The notes: generated by a model from the letters alone, not told the origin. A stretch of 64,000 nucleotides of DNA from Actinomadura livida (GCF_014648675.1 NZ_BMRO01000021.1:1-64000); one strand, 5' to 3'; counted from the first letter of the stretch, positions 33,075 to 44,307 are shown. Program-made: numbers and translations.

Positions 33075-33529
33075 GAGCTCCCCCGGACGATCTCGCCTGG
33101 GGGGCTTCCCGTCAATCTCTCCGCGTCGAGTGCCGCCTGGAGCAGCACCGCCGCGGCGGCCTGGTCGACGACCTTGCGGCGCGCCTTCCCGTGCACTCCC
33201 CCCGCCCGCAGGCCGCTCTCGGCCGTGACGGTGGTGAGCCTCTCGTCGTGCAGCCGGACCGTCTCCGGGGGGAGCCGGTCCGCGAGCCGGTCCGCGAACC
33301 TGCGCGCCGCCTCCGCCGCCGGACCCTCCCGGCCCGACAGCGACGTCGGCAGGCCCACGACGACCTCGATCGCCTCGTACTCGGCGACCAGCTCCACCAG
33401 CCGGTCGACGTCGCCCTTGCCGCTCTTCACGGTCTCCAGGGGCGTGGCGAGCACGCCGCCGGGATCGCACCGCGCGACCCCGACCCGCACGCTCCCCACA
33501 TCGACCCCCAACCGGACGCCGTATCTCAT
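33071..33529 (-). CDS. ruvX: Holliday junction resolvase RuvX (YqgF)
   Basis: 152-residue RNase H-fold nuclease family. GVDVGSVRVGVA carries the first catalytic Asp, followed by VVGLPTSLSG, HDERLTT with a catalytic Glu, and the C-terminal DQAAAAVLLQ. Family members process 16S/23S pre-rRNA ends or junctions. GGAG lies 7 bases before the ATG. It sits 116 bases after alaS, as in most actinobacteria. Confidence 0.93.
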   Translation of the reverse strand: MRYGVRLGVDVGSVRVGVARCDPGGVLATPLETVKSGKGDVDRLVELVAEYEAIEVVVGLPTSLSGREGPAAEAARRFADRLADRLPPETVRLHDERLTTVTAESGLRAGGVHGKARRKVVDQAAAAVLLQAALDAERLTGSPPGEIVRGSS

Positions 33530-33645
33530 GGCTTCGCTCCGATCAGCGGCTCCGGGCGCCTCCCCGGCACCAGGCGCGTCCCCCGCGCGCCCCTTGCGAG
33601 CCTCGTCGCTTCGACCCCCGGTCGCTCTACCCCGATGTGCGGGGA

Positions 33646-36315
<2,670 letters not shown>

Positions 36316-36316
36316 A

Positions 36317-36652
36317 TCAGTGGCCATCCTTGTCGTTCTCGATGATCGTGTATCGCGCCTTGAGCACCCGGCGTGGACCGGAACCCCGGTGGCCGGGCAG
36401 CTCGGCGTCCGGCGGAGCCTGGTCCATGCGGACGGCCTCGCGCAACTCCTCTTCACGGGCACGCATCTCGGTACGCACGTCCGAGGCGAAATGCCTCAAC
36501 CGCTCGCCGGCGCCCTGCCCGGTGGACACCGCCCGCGCCGCGACCCCCTCGGGGGACCAGGCGCGCGCGATCCGGACGACGCGGCGCTTGACGCGGTGCG
36601 AGACGTAGACGCCCGCGCCCGCCCCGACCGAGAGCCAGAACAGCCGCCTCAT
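36317..36652 (-). CDS. DUF6167-like small membrane protein
   Basis: 111 residues: an N-terminal hydrophobic segment (RLFWLSVGAGAGVYVSHRV) and a basic, helical rest. I recall this family next to alaS in many actinobacteria; function unknown. Its start overlaps the DUF948 stop (ATGA) and its stop is one base from the alaS start, so the three are co-transcribed. Confidence 0.8.
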   Translation of the reverse strand: MRRLFWLSVGAGAGVYVSHRVKRRVVRIARAWSPEGVAARAVSTGQGAGERLRHFASDVRTEMRAREEELREAVRMDQAPPDAELPGHRGSGPRRVLKARYTIIENDKDGH

Positions 36653-37059
36653 CTGCGTCCCCTGCCCGAGGAGCGCGCCTGCAACTGCGGCCTGCCCGGC
36701 TCTGCGTCGCCGTCCCGACCGCCGAGGGCCTTGCGGACCCCGTAGGAGAACGCGGCGGCCTTCACCAGCGGGCCGCCCACCACCGACGTCATGACGGTGG
36801 TGACGGCGGAGACGTTCTGCGTGACGCCGGCCACCTGCTTGGTGATGACGTCGGTGCGGCCGAGCTGCTCGTTCGCGCGCTTGACCGTCCTGGTCATGTC
36901 GTTCATCAGCGGGCCCGCCTGGTCGCCGATGTCGTGGACGACCTTGGTCGCCTCGCCGAGGAGGCGGGAGAGCTTCAGCAGGGTGAGCGCGATGAACGAG
37001 ACGAGCACCGCCCAGAACACCGCCACGATGAGACCTGCCAACTGTCCACCAGTGAGCAT
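36649..37059 (-). CDS. DUF948-domain protein
   Basis: 136 residues. One transmembrane helix at about 7-30 (GLIVAVFWAVLVSFIALTLLKL) followed by an amphipathic coiled-coil region (DUF948) and a Gly/Arg-rich tail. Function unknown; family members are envelope-associated. The ATG at 37059 has GGAAAG 5 bases upstream. Conserved neighbour of alaS. Confidence 0.85.
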   Translation of the reverse strand: MLTGGQLAGLIVAVFWAVLVSFIALTLLKLSRLLGEATKVVHDIGDQAGPLMNDMTRTVKRANEQLGRTDVITKQVAGVTQNVSAVTTVMTSVVGGPLVKAAAFSYGVRKALGGRDGDAEPGRPQLQARSSGRGRR

Positions 37060-37170
37060 CAGGGCTTTCCGTTCGCGTGAGTTCGGCTCGGGGCCGGGCA
37101 TGTGGCCAGAGACAGACCTTACCGGTCGACCGGCCCCTATGCCGGGACCACAGGCCGGGTCAGGGTCTGG

Positions 37171-38574
37171 TCACCGCCGGTCCGCGGTACCGCGCAGGAC
37201 GGAGCGGATCCGTGCGAGCACTTCGGTGAACCTGGACTCGGCACCGTACTTGGTCGGGCGATAGTACTCCCGTCCGTCCACGGTGTCGGGCGCGTACTGC
37301 TGCCGGACGACCCCGCCGGGGTGGTCGTGGGCGTACTTGTAGCCCTGCCCGTGCCCGATCTTCGCCGCGCCCTTGTAGTGCGCGTCGCGCAGATGCCCGG
37401 GGACGGGCCCCGCGAGGCCCTTGCGCACGTCGCCGAGCGCCCCGTCCACGGCCATGATCACCGCGTTGGACTTGGGCGCCAGGGACAGGTGGATGACCGC
37501 CTGGGCGAGGTTGATGCGCGCCTCGGGCAGGCCGACGAACTCCACCGCCTGCGCCGCCGCGACGGCCGTCTGCAGCGCGGTCGGGTCGGCCATGCCGACG
37601 TCCTCGCTGGCGTGGACGATCAGCCGCCGGGCGATGAAGCGCGGATCCTCCCCGGCCTCGATCATGCGGGCCAGGTAGTGCAGCGCCGCGTCGACGTCGC
37701 TGCCGCGGATGCTCTTGATGAACGCGCTGACGACGTCGTAGTGCTGGTCGCCCTCGCGGTCGTAGCGGACGGCGGCCCGGTCGACGGCCTTCTCCAGGAC
37801 GCCTGCGTCGATCACGGCGCCGTCCTCGACGACCAGGGCGGCGGCCTCCAGGTAGGTGAGGGCGCGCCGCGCGTCTCCGCCGGCCAGCCGGACGAGGTGG
37901 TCCTCGGCCGCCGGGTCCAGGGCGACCGCCCCGGCCAGGCCGCGCTCGTCGGCGAGCGCGCGGCGGATCACCTCGCGCAGCGCGTCCTCGCCGAGCGGCT
38001 CCAGGGTGAGCAGAAGCGACCGCGACAGCAGCGGGCTGATGACGGAGAAGAACGGGTTCTCGGTGGTGGCGCCGATGAAGGAGACCCAGCGGTTCTCCAC
38101 GGCGGGCAGCAGCGCGTCCTGCTGCGCCTTGTTGAAGCGGTGGACCTCGTCCACGAACAGGACGGTCTGCCGCCCGGTCATGCCCAGCTCGCGCTTGGCC
38201 AGGTCGATCTCGGCGCGGACGCGCTTGACGCCGTCGCTGACCGCGGAGATCTCCACGAAGCGCCGGGACGTGACGTGGCTGACGACCGTGGCGAGGGTCG
38301 TCTTGCCGGTGCCCGGCGGCCCCCACAGGACGAGCGACATCGGCACGTCCCGGTCGACGAGCTGCCGGATGGGGGTGCCGGGGCCGAGCAGGTGCCCCTG
38401 TCCGACGACCTCGTCCAGCCCGCGGGGACGCATCCGCACCGCGAGGGGCTGCGCAGCTCCCGTACCGGCCGCGGCCCGGGACACCGGCGCCGCGGCGGCC
38501 TCCGGGGCCCTCCCCGCCTCCGCCGGCGCGTCGAAAAGGCCCTCCGGCTCACCCGATTCCGCCCTGCTGGTCAC
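37171..38574 (-). CDS. rarA: replication-associated recombination protein A (AAA ATPase)
   Basis: 467-residue RarA/MgsA/WRNIP1-type clamp-loader-like ATPase acting at stalled forks. Walker A LWGPPGTGKTT (about residue 84), Walker B VLFVDEVHRF, sensor 1 GATTENPFF, arginine finger SPLLSR, then the tetramerisation domain and the C-terminal YKYAHDHPGGVVRQQY signature. In Streptomyces rpsD usually lies between this gene and the DUF948 gene; here the gap is only 111 bases. Confidence 0.95.
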   Translation of the reverse strand: MTSRAESGEPEGLFDAPAEAGRAPEAAAAPVSRAAAGTGAAQPLAVRMRPRGLDEVVGQGHLLGPGTPIRQLVDRDVPMSLVLWGPPGTGKTTLATVVSHVTSRRFVEISAVSDGVKRVRAEIDLAKRELGMTGRQTVLFVDEVHRFNKAQQDALLPAVENRWVSFIGATTENPFFSVISPLLSRSLLLTLEPLGEDALREVIRRALADERGLAGAVALDPAAEDHLVRLAGGDARRALTYLEAAALVVEDGAVIDAGVLEKAVDRAAVRYDREGDQHYDVVSAFIKSIRGSDVDAALHYLARMIEAGEDPRFIARRLIVHASEDVGMADPTALQTAVAAAQAVEFVGLPEARINLAQAVIHLSLAPKSNAVIMAVDGALGDVRKGLAGPVPGHLRDAHYKGAAKIGHGQGYKYAHDHPGGVVRQQYAPDTVDGREYYRPTKYGAESRFTEVLARIRSVLRGTADRR

Positions 38575-38683
38575 GCTCTGACATTATCCGGCGGTGCGGA
38601 CACTCCCGGCCCGGGGAACCCGGGAACCCGCGAACCGGCTGTGGCGTTGGAACAGCCCGGAAGGCGGATACAGGAGCGTGACG

Positions 38684-39049
38684 GTGGCCGGTACGACCCC
38701 GCGGCGGCGGTACGGGCCGGCCGGGCTGCTCGTGATCCTCCTCGTCGTGGGCGGGCTCGTCTTCAGCTACGGCCTGGGCCATGCGCCCGTGTCCCGCGTC
38801 TGCACCGAGCAAGCGGTGAGCGCGCCCCTGAAGGACCACTCGTCACTGAAGCAGGGGCAGCCGGATGTCCCGCTGAACGCGTGCCTGTGCCTGGCCGTGC
38901 TGTTCACCCTCCTGCTGCTGGGCCTCGCCGCCGGTTCCGGGCGTCCGGCCTTCCGGTTGCCCGCCCGCGCAGGCTGGGCGGTCGTCCTGCGGCCCGAGGG
39001 CAGGCGCGTCCCCGTCCCACGGCACTCCCTCCAGGTGCTCCGGCTGTAG
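38684..39049 (+). CDS. small two-helix membrane protein
   Basis: About 121 residues with two hydrophobic helices (about 13-35, GLLVILLVVGGLVFSYGLG, and 68-88, ACLCLAVLFTLLLLGLAAG). A cysteine, histidine and Val/Cys pairs lie between them. It resembles small membrane proteins found beside DUF3105/DUF305 genes; function unknown. AGGAG lies 7 bases before the GTG at 38684; a GTG two codons upstream is an alternative. Confidence 0.7.
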   Translation: MAGTTPRRRYGPAGLLVILLVVGGLVFSYGLGHAPVSRVCTEQAVSAPLKDHSSLKQGQPDVPLNACLCLAVLFTLLLLGLAAGSGRPAFRLPARAGWAVVLRPEGRRVPVPRHSLQVLRL

Positions 39050-39134
39050 AGGACCGGCCGCAAGGCCACCGCGGCGCCCCCGGCGCCGCGGCAGTTCCGC
39101 ACAGCCGTCCACAGCACCCGAGAGGACCCCTCGC

Positions 39135-39764
39135 ATGTCCAAGAGCGCCCGCAACAGAAACGCCCGCAACACGAACCCCCGCGGCAAGAACGCCCGCCCC
39201 AAGAACGCGCTCACCGAGACGCAGGTGCCTTGGGGCACCATCGCCTTCTTCACCGTGATCGGGCTGGTGGCGTTCGTCGCCATCGGCTACGCGTTCATGC
39301 AGTCCAGGTCGTCCGCCGACGAGTCGATCGCCGGGCTGGTGACCAAGGACGACCTGAGCCGCGACCACGTCACCGGTACCGTCAAGTACGAGACCGACCC
39401 GCCGATGGGCGGCGAGCACGACGGCGCCTGGCAGAACTGCAACGGCCGCGTGTACGACGCACCGCTCCGCAACGAGAACGCGGTGCACTCCCTTGAGCAC
39501 GGCGCCGTCTGGATCGCCTACCGTCCCGGGCTCCCCGCCGACCAGCTCGAGGCGCTGCAGACCAGGGTCACCGGCACCGACTACACGTTCATGAGCCCGT
39601 ACCCGTCCCTGGACGCCCCGATCGCGCTCAGCGCCTGGGGCAAGCAGCTCAAGCTGCAGGACGCCGCAGACCCGCGCGTGGACGAGTTCCTCCGCGCCTT
39701 CGTGAAGGGCCCGCAGACACCGGAGCCCGGCGCACCATGCGACGGCGCCAAGGACACACCATGA
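39135..39764 (+). CDS. DUF3105-domain membrane protein
   Basis: 209 residues. A basic N-terminus with repeated NAR/NP units, one transmembrane helix at about 36-56 (IAFFTVIGLVAFVAIGYAF), and an extracytoplasmic DUF3105 domain with the conserved NGRVYDAPLRNENAVHSLEHG and FMSPYP blocks. The His/Cys/Met pattern suggests a metal site. It overlaps the DUF305 gene by ATGA, indicating joint function. Confidence 0.9.
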   Translation: MSKSARNRNARNTNPRGKNARPKNALTETQVPWGTIAFFTVIGLVAFVAIGYAFMQSRSSADESIAGLVTKDDLSRDHVTGTVKYETDPPMGGEHDGAWQNCNGRVYDAPLRNENAVHSLEHGAVWIAYRPGLPADQLEALQTRVTGTDYTFMSPYPSLDAPIALSAWGKQLKLQDAADPRVDEFLRAFVKGPQTPEPGAPCDGAKDTP

Positions 39765-40369
39765 CCCGCGGACGGCGCCCCACCGTCGTCCTGGCGGCCC
39801 TCATCCTCCTGGCGGGCCTGACGCTGATCGCGGTGAACATGCTCCGCTCCGGCGCACCCGGCACCAACGGCCCCGAGGCCGGGTTCGCCCGCGACATGAG
39901 CACCCATCACGCCCAGGCCGTGCGGATGTCGTTCATCGTCCGGGACCGCACGGACGACCGCGACGTCCGCCTGCTGGCCTACGACATCATCAACACCCAG
40001 CAGGCCCAGATCGGCATGATGACCGCCTGGCTGGACGAGTGGGGCCTGCCCAAGACCGACCCGGCGGGCCCCATGCGCTGGATGGCCGGCCACGCGGGCC
40101 ACGGCGGCGGGGCGGGCGCGATGCCGGGCATGGCGACGCGGGATCAGCTCGCCGACCTGGAGAAGGCGTCCGGCGAGGACGCGGAGGTCCGGTTCCTGCG
40201 GCTGATGATCGCCCACCACCGCGGCGGCGTGGACATGGCGGAGGCCGTGCTCACCCTCAGCGGCCACGACCGGGTGCAGCGGCTCGCCAGGACGATGGTG
40301 GACGGCCAGCGAGCGGAGATCGGCCAGATGAACGCGATGCTCCGCGAGCGGGGCGCCCCCGAGGCGTGA
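39761..40369 (+). CDS. DUF305 (CopM-like) exported metal-binding protein
   Basis: 202 residues. Signal anchor at about 7-28, then two DUF305 halves, each with the family pattern: FARDMSTHHAQAVRMS (about 42-57) and FLRLMIAHHRGGVDMAEAVL (about 138-157). A Met/His/Gly-rich linker (WMAGHAGHGGGAGAMPGM) separates them. CopM of cyanobacteria is a copper-binding DUF305 protein, so a role in extracytoplasmic copper handling is likely but not proven. Confidence 0.88.
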   Translation: MTRGRRPTVVLAALILLAGLTLIAVNMLRSGAPGTNGPEAGFARDMSTHHAQAVRMSFIVRDRTDDRDVRLLAYDIINTQQAQIGMMTAWLDEWGLPKTDPAGPMRWMAGHAGHGGGAGAMPGMATRDQLADLEKASGEDAEVRFLRLMIAHHRGGVDMAEAVLTLSGHDRVQRLARTMVDGQRAEIGQMNAMLRERGAPEA

Positions 40370-40398
40370 GGGGCGCCGGGCCACCTTCGCGATAGCGC

Positions 40399-40427
40399 TT
40401 GACAGGGCGGCCGTATCGCGGGTCACT
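40399..40427 (+). promoter_or_regulatory. leaderless promoter candidate
   Basis: A consensus TTGACA (40399-40404), a 17-base spacer and GTCACT (40422-40427) put the start about 7 bases later, at the ATG 40435. GCGATA (40389-40394) and TATCGC (40414-40419) form an inverted repeat around the -35, a possible operator. Confidence 0.45.
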
Positions 40428-40434
40428 GACGACC

Positions 40435-40998
40435 ATGGCTCCGAACCTCAGCGGCTACCACCGGGCCCTCGATCTGTTCGAGGGCCTGGTGGCCGGCACT
40501 CCCCGGGACGGCTGGGACGCGCCGTCGCCCTGCGAGGACTGGACCGCCCGCGACGTCGCCGGCCATGTGACCGGCGGCCAGTACCTGATCATGGCGCTGG
40601 CGGAGGGGCGGCCCGAGCCCGACATCACCCGCGACCCGGCGCGGTTCGTCCCCGGCGACGTCCTGATGAGCTGGCGGACGGCGCGCAAGGAGTGCGCCGC
40701 CGCCCTCACCGCCGACGCCCTGGCCCGCCCCATCCCGTTCGGCGGGCTGGGCGAGCTGCCCCTGGCCGACTACCTGGAGGCGTACATCCTGGAGCCGCTG
40801 GTGCACGCCTGGGACCTGGCGAAGGCCACGGACCAGCCGTCCCGCCTTGACCCGGACCTCGTCCACCACGCCTTCGCCACCGCCCAGGTAGTCGCCGCGC
40901 ACCTGAGAACCACCGGCCACCTGGCACCCCCGCAACGCCCCCAGAAAGGCGCGGACGAACAAACCCGCCTCCTGGCCTTCCTAGGCCGAACCTTCTGA
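40435..40998 (+). CDS. TIGR03086-like / DinB-fold mycothiol-type protein
   Basis: 187 residues of the MDMPI/DinB four-helix family (mycothiol-dependent maleylpyruvate isomerase N-terminal type; TIGR03086 pattern). The typical block WDAPSPCEDWTARDVAGHVTGG with conserved His is at about 25-46, and the C-terminal VHAWDLAKAT at about 122-131. It is likely an enzyme or metal-binding protein using mycothiol; substrate unknown. The ATG at 40435 matches the leaderless promoter. Confidence 0.85.
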   Translation: MAPNLSGYHRALDLFEGLVAGTPRDGWDAPSPCEDWTARDVAGHVTGGQYLIMALAEGRPEPDITRDPARFVPGDVLMSWRTARKECAAALTADALARPIPFGGLGELPLADYLEAYILEPLVHAWDLAKATDQPSRLDPDLVHHAFATAQVVAAHLRTTGHLAPPQRPQKGADEQTRLLAFLGRTF

Positions 40999-41109
40999 CT
41001 CCACCGGGCATAACGACACCGCACGCCCACCCCCTCAATCTGAGGGCACGAGTTCCAACGGTCTTGGAGGGGCTCGCCAGGGACACGCCGACCCGCATGA
41101 TCACCCCAC

Positions 41110-41214
41110 GGGTCGTGCGGCCGGAGGTCGTGCTGCGGCCGGAGGTCGCACGACCCGCCGCACGGGGCGCCGTTTCACGAGACGCGCCAGCGGATCGGGA
41201 AACGGCGCGCCGTG
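41110..41214. terminator. two hairpins between convergent genes
   Basis: First: GGGTCGTGCG (41110-41119) pairs with CGCACGACCC (41147-41156) and encloses two copies of TGCGGCCGGAGGTCG (41116-41130, 41134-41148; 18-base period). Second: CACGG and GCGCCGTTTC (41161-41176) pair with GAAACGGCGC and CCGTG (41199-41214). They lie between convergent genes and are suited to terminate both. Confidence 0.6.
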
Positions 41215-41220
41215 CGCAAC

Positions 41221-41247
41221 GGGGGTTCCAGGGGGTCGCCCCCCTGG
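41221..41247 (+). repeat. G-rich dispersed palindrome, copy B
   Basis: GGGGGTTCCAGGGGGTCGC followed by CCCCCTGG: 8-bp stem with TCGC loop. Same layout as copy A but with CCA/TGG in place of TGC/GCA in the arms. It lies directly before the end of the DUF349 gene. Confidence 0.6.
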
Positions 41248-41251
41248 GAGA

Positions 41252-42487
41252 TCACGAGAATTCGGCGAGGGTGCGTTCAGCCTCTTCGAGCCAGGCTCGG
41301 CGGGCGGTCAGGGCCTCTCCGGCTTCCTTGACGTCCTTCTCACGGCCGGCGTCGCGGGCCTTGGCGAGGCGCTTCTCGAGCTGGTCGATGGAGTTGCGCA
41401 GCTGGGTGACGGTGGCTTCGGCGCGTGCGCGGGCCTCGGGGTTGGTGCGGCGCCACTCGTTCTCCTCGGCGGCCCGGACGGTCTCCTCGATCTTGCGGAG
41501 CCGGCCTTCGAGGCGGTCGCGCTGGTCGCGGGGGACCATGCCTGCGGCCTCCCAGCGCTCCTGGACGCTGCGCAGCGCCTGCCGGGCCTGTCGGACATCC
41601 TTGACGGGCAGCAGCCGCTCCGCCTCGGCGAGGATCTTCTCCTTCTCGGCGGCGTTCCCCCGGAACTCGGCGTCGCGTTCGGCGAAGGCGGCGCTGCGGG
41701 CCTGGAAGAAGGTGTCCTGGGCGCCCTTGAAGCGGGCCCAGAGCTCTTCTTCGGCGTCCCTGGAGGCGCGCCCGGCGGTCTTCCAGCGGCGCATCAGGTC
41801 GCGGTAGGCGGCGGCCGTCTCGCCCCAGTCGGTCGAGCCGGACATGGCCTCGGCCTCGGCGACGAGGCGCTCCTTCTCCCTGCGGGACTCCTCGCGCTGG
41901 TCGTCGAGGGTGGCGAAGTACGCCTTGCGGCGCTTGGTGAAGGCGTTGCGGGCGGACGACAGCCGCTTCCACAGCGCGGTCTCGGTGGGCCGGTCGATGC
42001 GGTCGGCGGCCTTCCACTCCTCGACGAGCTGGCGCAGCCGCTCGCCGCCGTTCTTCCAGTGGGTCTCCTCGGCGGCGATCCGCTCGGCCTCGGCGACGAT
42101 CCGCTCCTTGACCTCGCGGGCCTCGTGGCGGTGCTGCTCGCGCTGCGCCTTGACCTCTTCGCGGCGCCGTCCGACCAGCTCGGTGAGGGCGTCGAGGCGC
42201 CGGGCGAGGGCGTCGAGGTCGCCGACGGCGTGCGCGTCGGCGACGGCCTCGCGGAGCCGGTCGATGCTCTGCTGCGCCTGCGCGGGCTGCAGGTCGGTGG
42301 TGCGGACCCGCTGCTCCAGCAGGCCGATCTCGGTGACGAGCGCGTCGTACTTGCGCTTGAAGTAGGCCAGGGCCTCTTCGGGCGCACCGGCCTGCCAGGA
42401 CCCGACGACGCGCTCACCGTCGGACGTCCTGACGTACACGGTGCCGTCCTCGTCCACCCGGCCCCAGGGATCGGTCGCGCTGGACAC
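41252..42487 (-). CDS. DUF349-repeat coiled-coil protein
   Basis: 411 residues, almost entirely charged helix. An N-terminal block DPWGRVDEDGTVYVRTSDGER is followed by long coiled coil and several DUF349 repeats with the W-K-x-A pattern (WKAADRI, WKTAGRAS, WEAAGMV). Function unknown; the family is conserved in actinobacteria beside the cyclophilin and hisS genes. The GTG at 42487 has AGGAGG 6 bases upstream, better than an ATG 18 codons earlier. Confidence 0.9.
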   Translation of the reverse strand: MSSATDPWGRVDEDGTVYVRTSDGERVVGSWQAGAPEEALAYFKRKYDALVTEIGLLEQRVRTTDLQPAQAQQSIDRLREAVADAHAVGDLDALARRLDALTELVGRRREEVKAQREQHRHEAREVKERIVAEAERIAAEETHWKNGGERLRQLVEEWKAADRIDRPTETALWKRLSSARNAFTKRRKAYFATLDDQREESRREKERLVAEAEAMSGSTDWGETAAAYRDLMRRWKTAGRASRDAEEELWARFKGAQDTFFQARSAAFAERDAEFRGNAAEKEKILAEAERLLPVKDVRQARQALRSVQERWEAAGMVPRDQRDRLEGRLRKIEETVRAAEENEWRRTNPEARARAEATVTQLRNSIDQLEKRLAKARDAGREKDVKEAGEALTARRAWLEEAERTLAEFS

Positions 42488-42560
42488 CCTTGCCTCCTGA
42501 ATCGCGGGTCCGGATGCTTTCCCAGCCACCGGACCCTCCACACCTTAGTATCCCGTTCGC

Positions 42561-43343
42561 CTATTTCCCGGCGATCGAGACGTCCCGGATCGTGACCTTC
42601 TTCTTGGGTTCGCCGTCTCCGTCGGGCTCCGACCCGCCCTTGGCGATCTCCTGGATGACGTCCAGCCCCTTGGCGACCTTCCCGAAGACGGTGTAGTCGG
42701 GCGAGAGTTGCGAGTCCTTGTAGACGATGAAGAACTGGCTGCCGTTGGAGTCCGGCTGCGCGCTGTGCGCCATGGCGAGCGTGCCCGCCTTGTACTGGGC
42801 GCCTTCGGTGTTCTCGTTGGCGTACTGGTAGCCCGGCCCGCCGGCGCCCTCCCCGGTCGGGTCGCCGCATTGCAGGACGTTGAGCCCGCCGCTGGTCATC
42901 CGGTGGCAGTCGGTCTTGTCGTAGAAGTTCTTCTCGGCCAGGAACGCGAAGGAGTTGACGGTGCACGGCGCGTTCTCGCCGTCCAGTTCCAGCACGACGT
43001 CGCCGTGGTTGGTCTTGACGGTCGCCTTCACCGTTCCCTTGTGGACCGGCTTGACGGGCGGGGTCCCGAGGCCCTTGGGGGCACCCGGCACCTTCGCCGG
43101 CCTGTACGCGCACTCCCCCGGCTTGACCTGGGGGGTCGCGGACGCCTTCGCGGCGGCCTCGGACTCGTCGTCCCCGCCGGTGAACGCGACGATCGCGGCG
43201 CCGCCGGCGACGATCGCGGCCACCGCGCCGGCCGAGCCCACGACCTTGAGGCGGCGCGCCCGCGCCGCCTGCTGAGCCCGCTGCTGCTCCTGCCGCTCGT
43301 AGCGCGCACGCGCGAGCTGCTTCTTGCGGTCCTTCCCCGCCAC
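42561..43343 (-). CDS. membrane-anchored peptidyl-prolyl isomerase (cyclophilin)
   Basis: 260 residues: basic N-terminus, one transmembrane helix at about 33-55, a linker, and an extracytoplasmic cyclophilin domain with TNHGDVVLELD, the catalytic-pocket FYDKTDCHRM and GSQFFIVYKDS. Catalyses proline isomerisation in exported proteins. GGAGGA lies 7 bases before the GTG. Divergent from the metallo-beta-lactamase-fold gene. Confidence 0.93.
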   Translation of the reverse strand: MAGKDRKKQLARARYERQEQQRAQQAARARRLKVVGSAGAVAAIVAGGAAIVAFTGGDDESEAAAKASATPQVKPGECAYRPAKVPGAPKGLGTPPVKPVHKGTVKATVKTNHGDVVLELDGENAPCTVNSFAFLAEKNFYDKTDCHRMTSGGLNVLQCGDPTGEGAGGPGYQYANENTEGAQYKAGTLAMAHSAQPDSNGSQFFIVYKDSQLSPDYTVFGKVAKGLDVIQEIAKGGSEPDGDGEPKKKVTIRDVSIAGK

Positions 43344-43555
43344 GGGCTGCTCCTCCGATGTGATCAGGTGAACGTGCAGCGCATAGTAGCGGCCCCCGGA
43401 GTCGAACGCGTCCCGGCTTTCAGCGAGCGCTCAGGCGGCGGGGGCGCCGGGCGGCGGGACGCGACACGGCGACCCGGCGATCTCGTTCGCGGTGGCCGCG
43501 GCCGCGCCGGTACCCTCGGACAGGCCACCCGACTTGGTTCTAAGGAAGGACGACC

Positions 43556-44296
43556 GTGCTCGTCGCCGGGTTCCCCGCCGGATCTTTCGCCGCGAACTGC
43601 TACGTCGTGGCGCCCGCCGCGGGTGAGGAGTGCGTCATCATCGACCCCGGCGAGGACGCCGAGGGCGGGATCGAGGAGATCCTGCGCGAGCACCGGCTGA
43701 AGCCGGTCGCGGTGCTGCTGACGCACGGCCACCTCGACCACGTGTGGTCGGTGGCGCCCGTCTGCGGCGCGAAGGACGTCCCCGCCTACATCCACCCGGA
43801 CGACCGCGACCTGCTCAGCGATCCGGCGAAGGGGCTGTCGCTCGGCGCCGGGCAGCAGCTGTTCGGCGGCCTGGAGCTGACGGAGCCGGACGACGTGCAG
43901 GAGCTGGCCGACGGGGCGGTGCTGGAGCTGGCGGGGCTGAGCTTCACCGTCGACCACGCGCCGGGCCATACCCCCGGGTCGGTGGCCTTCCGGACGCCGA
44001 AGACGGAGCAGATCCCGGACGTGATGTTCACCGGGGACCTGCTGTTCGCCGGCTCGATCGGACGCACCGACCTGCCGGGCGGGTCGTACGAGGAGATCCT
44101 CGCCAGCCTGTCGCGGGTGTGCCTCTCCATGCCCGACGAGACGGCCGTCCTGCCCGGCCACGGGACACAGACCACAATCGGCCGCGAGCGCGCTACCAAC
44201 CCATTCCTCACCGGGCTTTTGCCGGGGGGTTCAGGGGGGTCGTCCCCCCTGAAGGGCTCGACGGCTCCCGCGGACGGCCCCGGCAAGGGATTCTGA
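43556..44296 (+). CDS. metallo-beta-lactamase-fold hydrolase (glyoxalase II-like)
   Basis: 246 residues. Metal ligands THGHLDH (about 56-62), DHAPGHTPG, FTGDLLFAGS and PGHG identify a glyoxalase-II/YcbL-type hydrolase. The fold ends near residue 218; the last about 28 residues (Gly/Ser/Pro-rich) are encoded by repeat copy C and downstream sequence, so the original stop was probably replaced by the insertion. GTG start after AAGGAAGG. Conserved neighbour of hisS. Confidence 0.9.
   Translation: MLVAGFPAGSFAANCYVVAPAAGEECVIIDPGEDAEGGIEEILREHRLKPVAVLLTHGHLDHVWSVAPVCGAKDVPAYIHPDDRDLLSDPAKGLSLGAGQQLFGGLELTEPDDVQELADGAVLELAGLSFTVDHAPGHTPGSVAFRTPKTEQIPDVMFTGDLLFAGSIGRTDLPGGSYEEILASLSRVCLSMPDETAVLPGHGTQTTIGRERATNPFLTGLLPGGSGGSSPLKGSTAPADGPGKGF
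44224..44256 (+). repeat. G-rich dispersed palindrome, copy C
   Basis: G6-TTCA-G6-TCGT-C6-TGAA: a 10-bp stem with TCGT loop, lying in the coding sequence and read as GGSGGSSPLKG. Arms TTCA/TGAA replace TGC/GCA of copy A, so pairing is preserved by compensatory change. Confidence 0.65.
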
Positions 44297-44307
44297 GCCT
44301 AAAGACC

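Noticed and set aside
33530..33645. Second copy of the argD palindrome near ruvX
   Set aside because: A short CGAGCCTCGTCGCTTCG stretch is reminiscent of the centre, but the inverted arms are absent.
41110..41247. CRISPR-like array from repeated GC-rich units
   Set aside because: Only two direct repeats with a 3-base gap and no unique spacers; these are hairpins.
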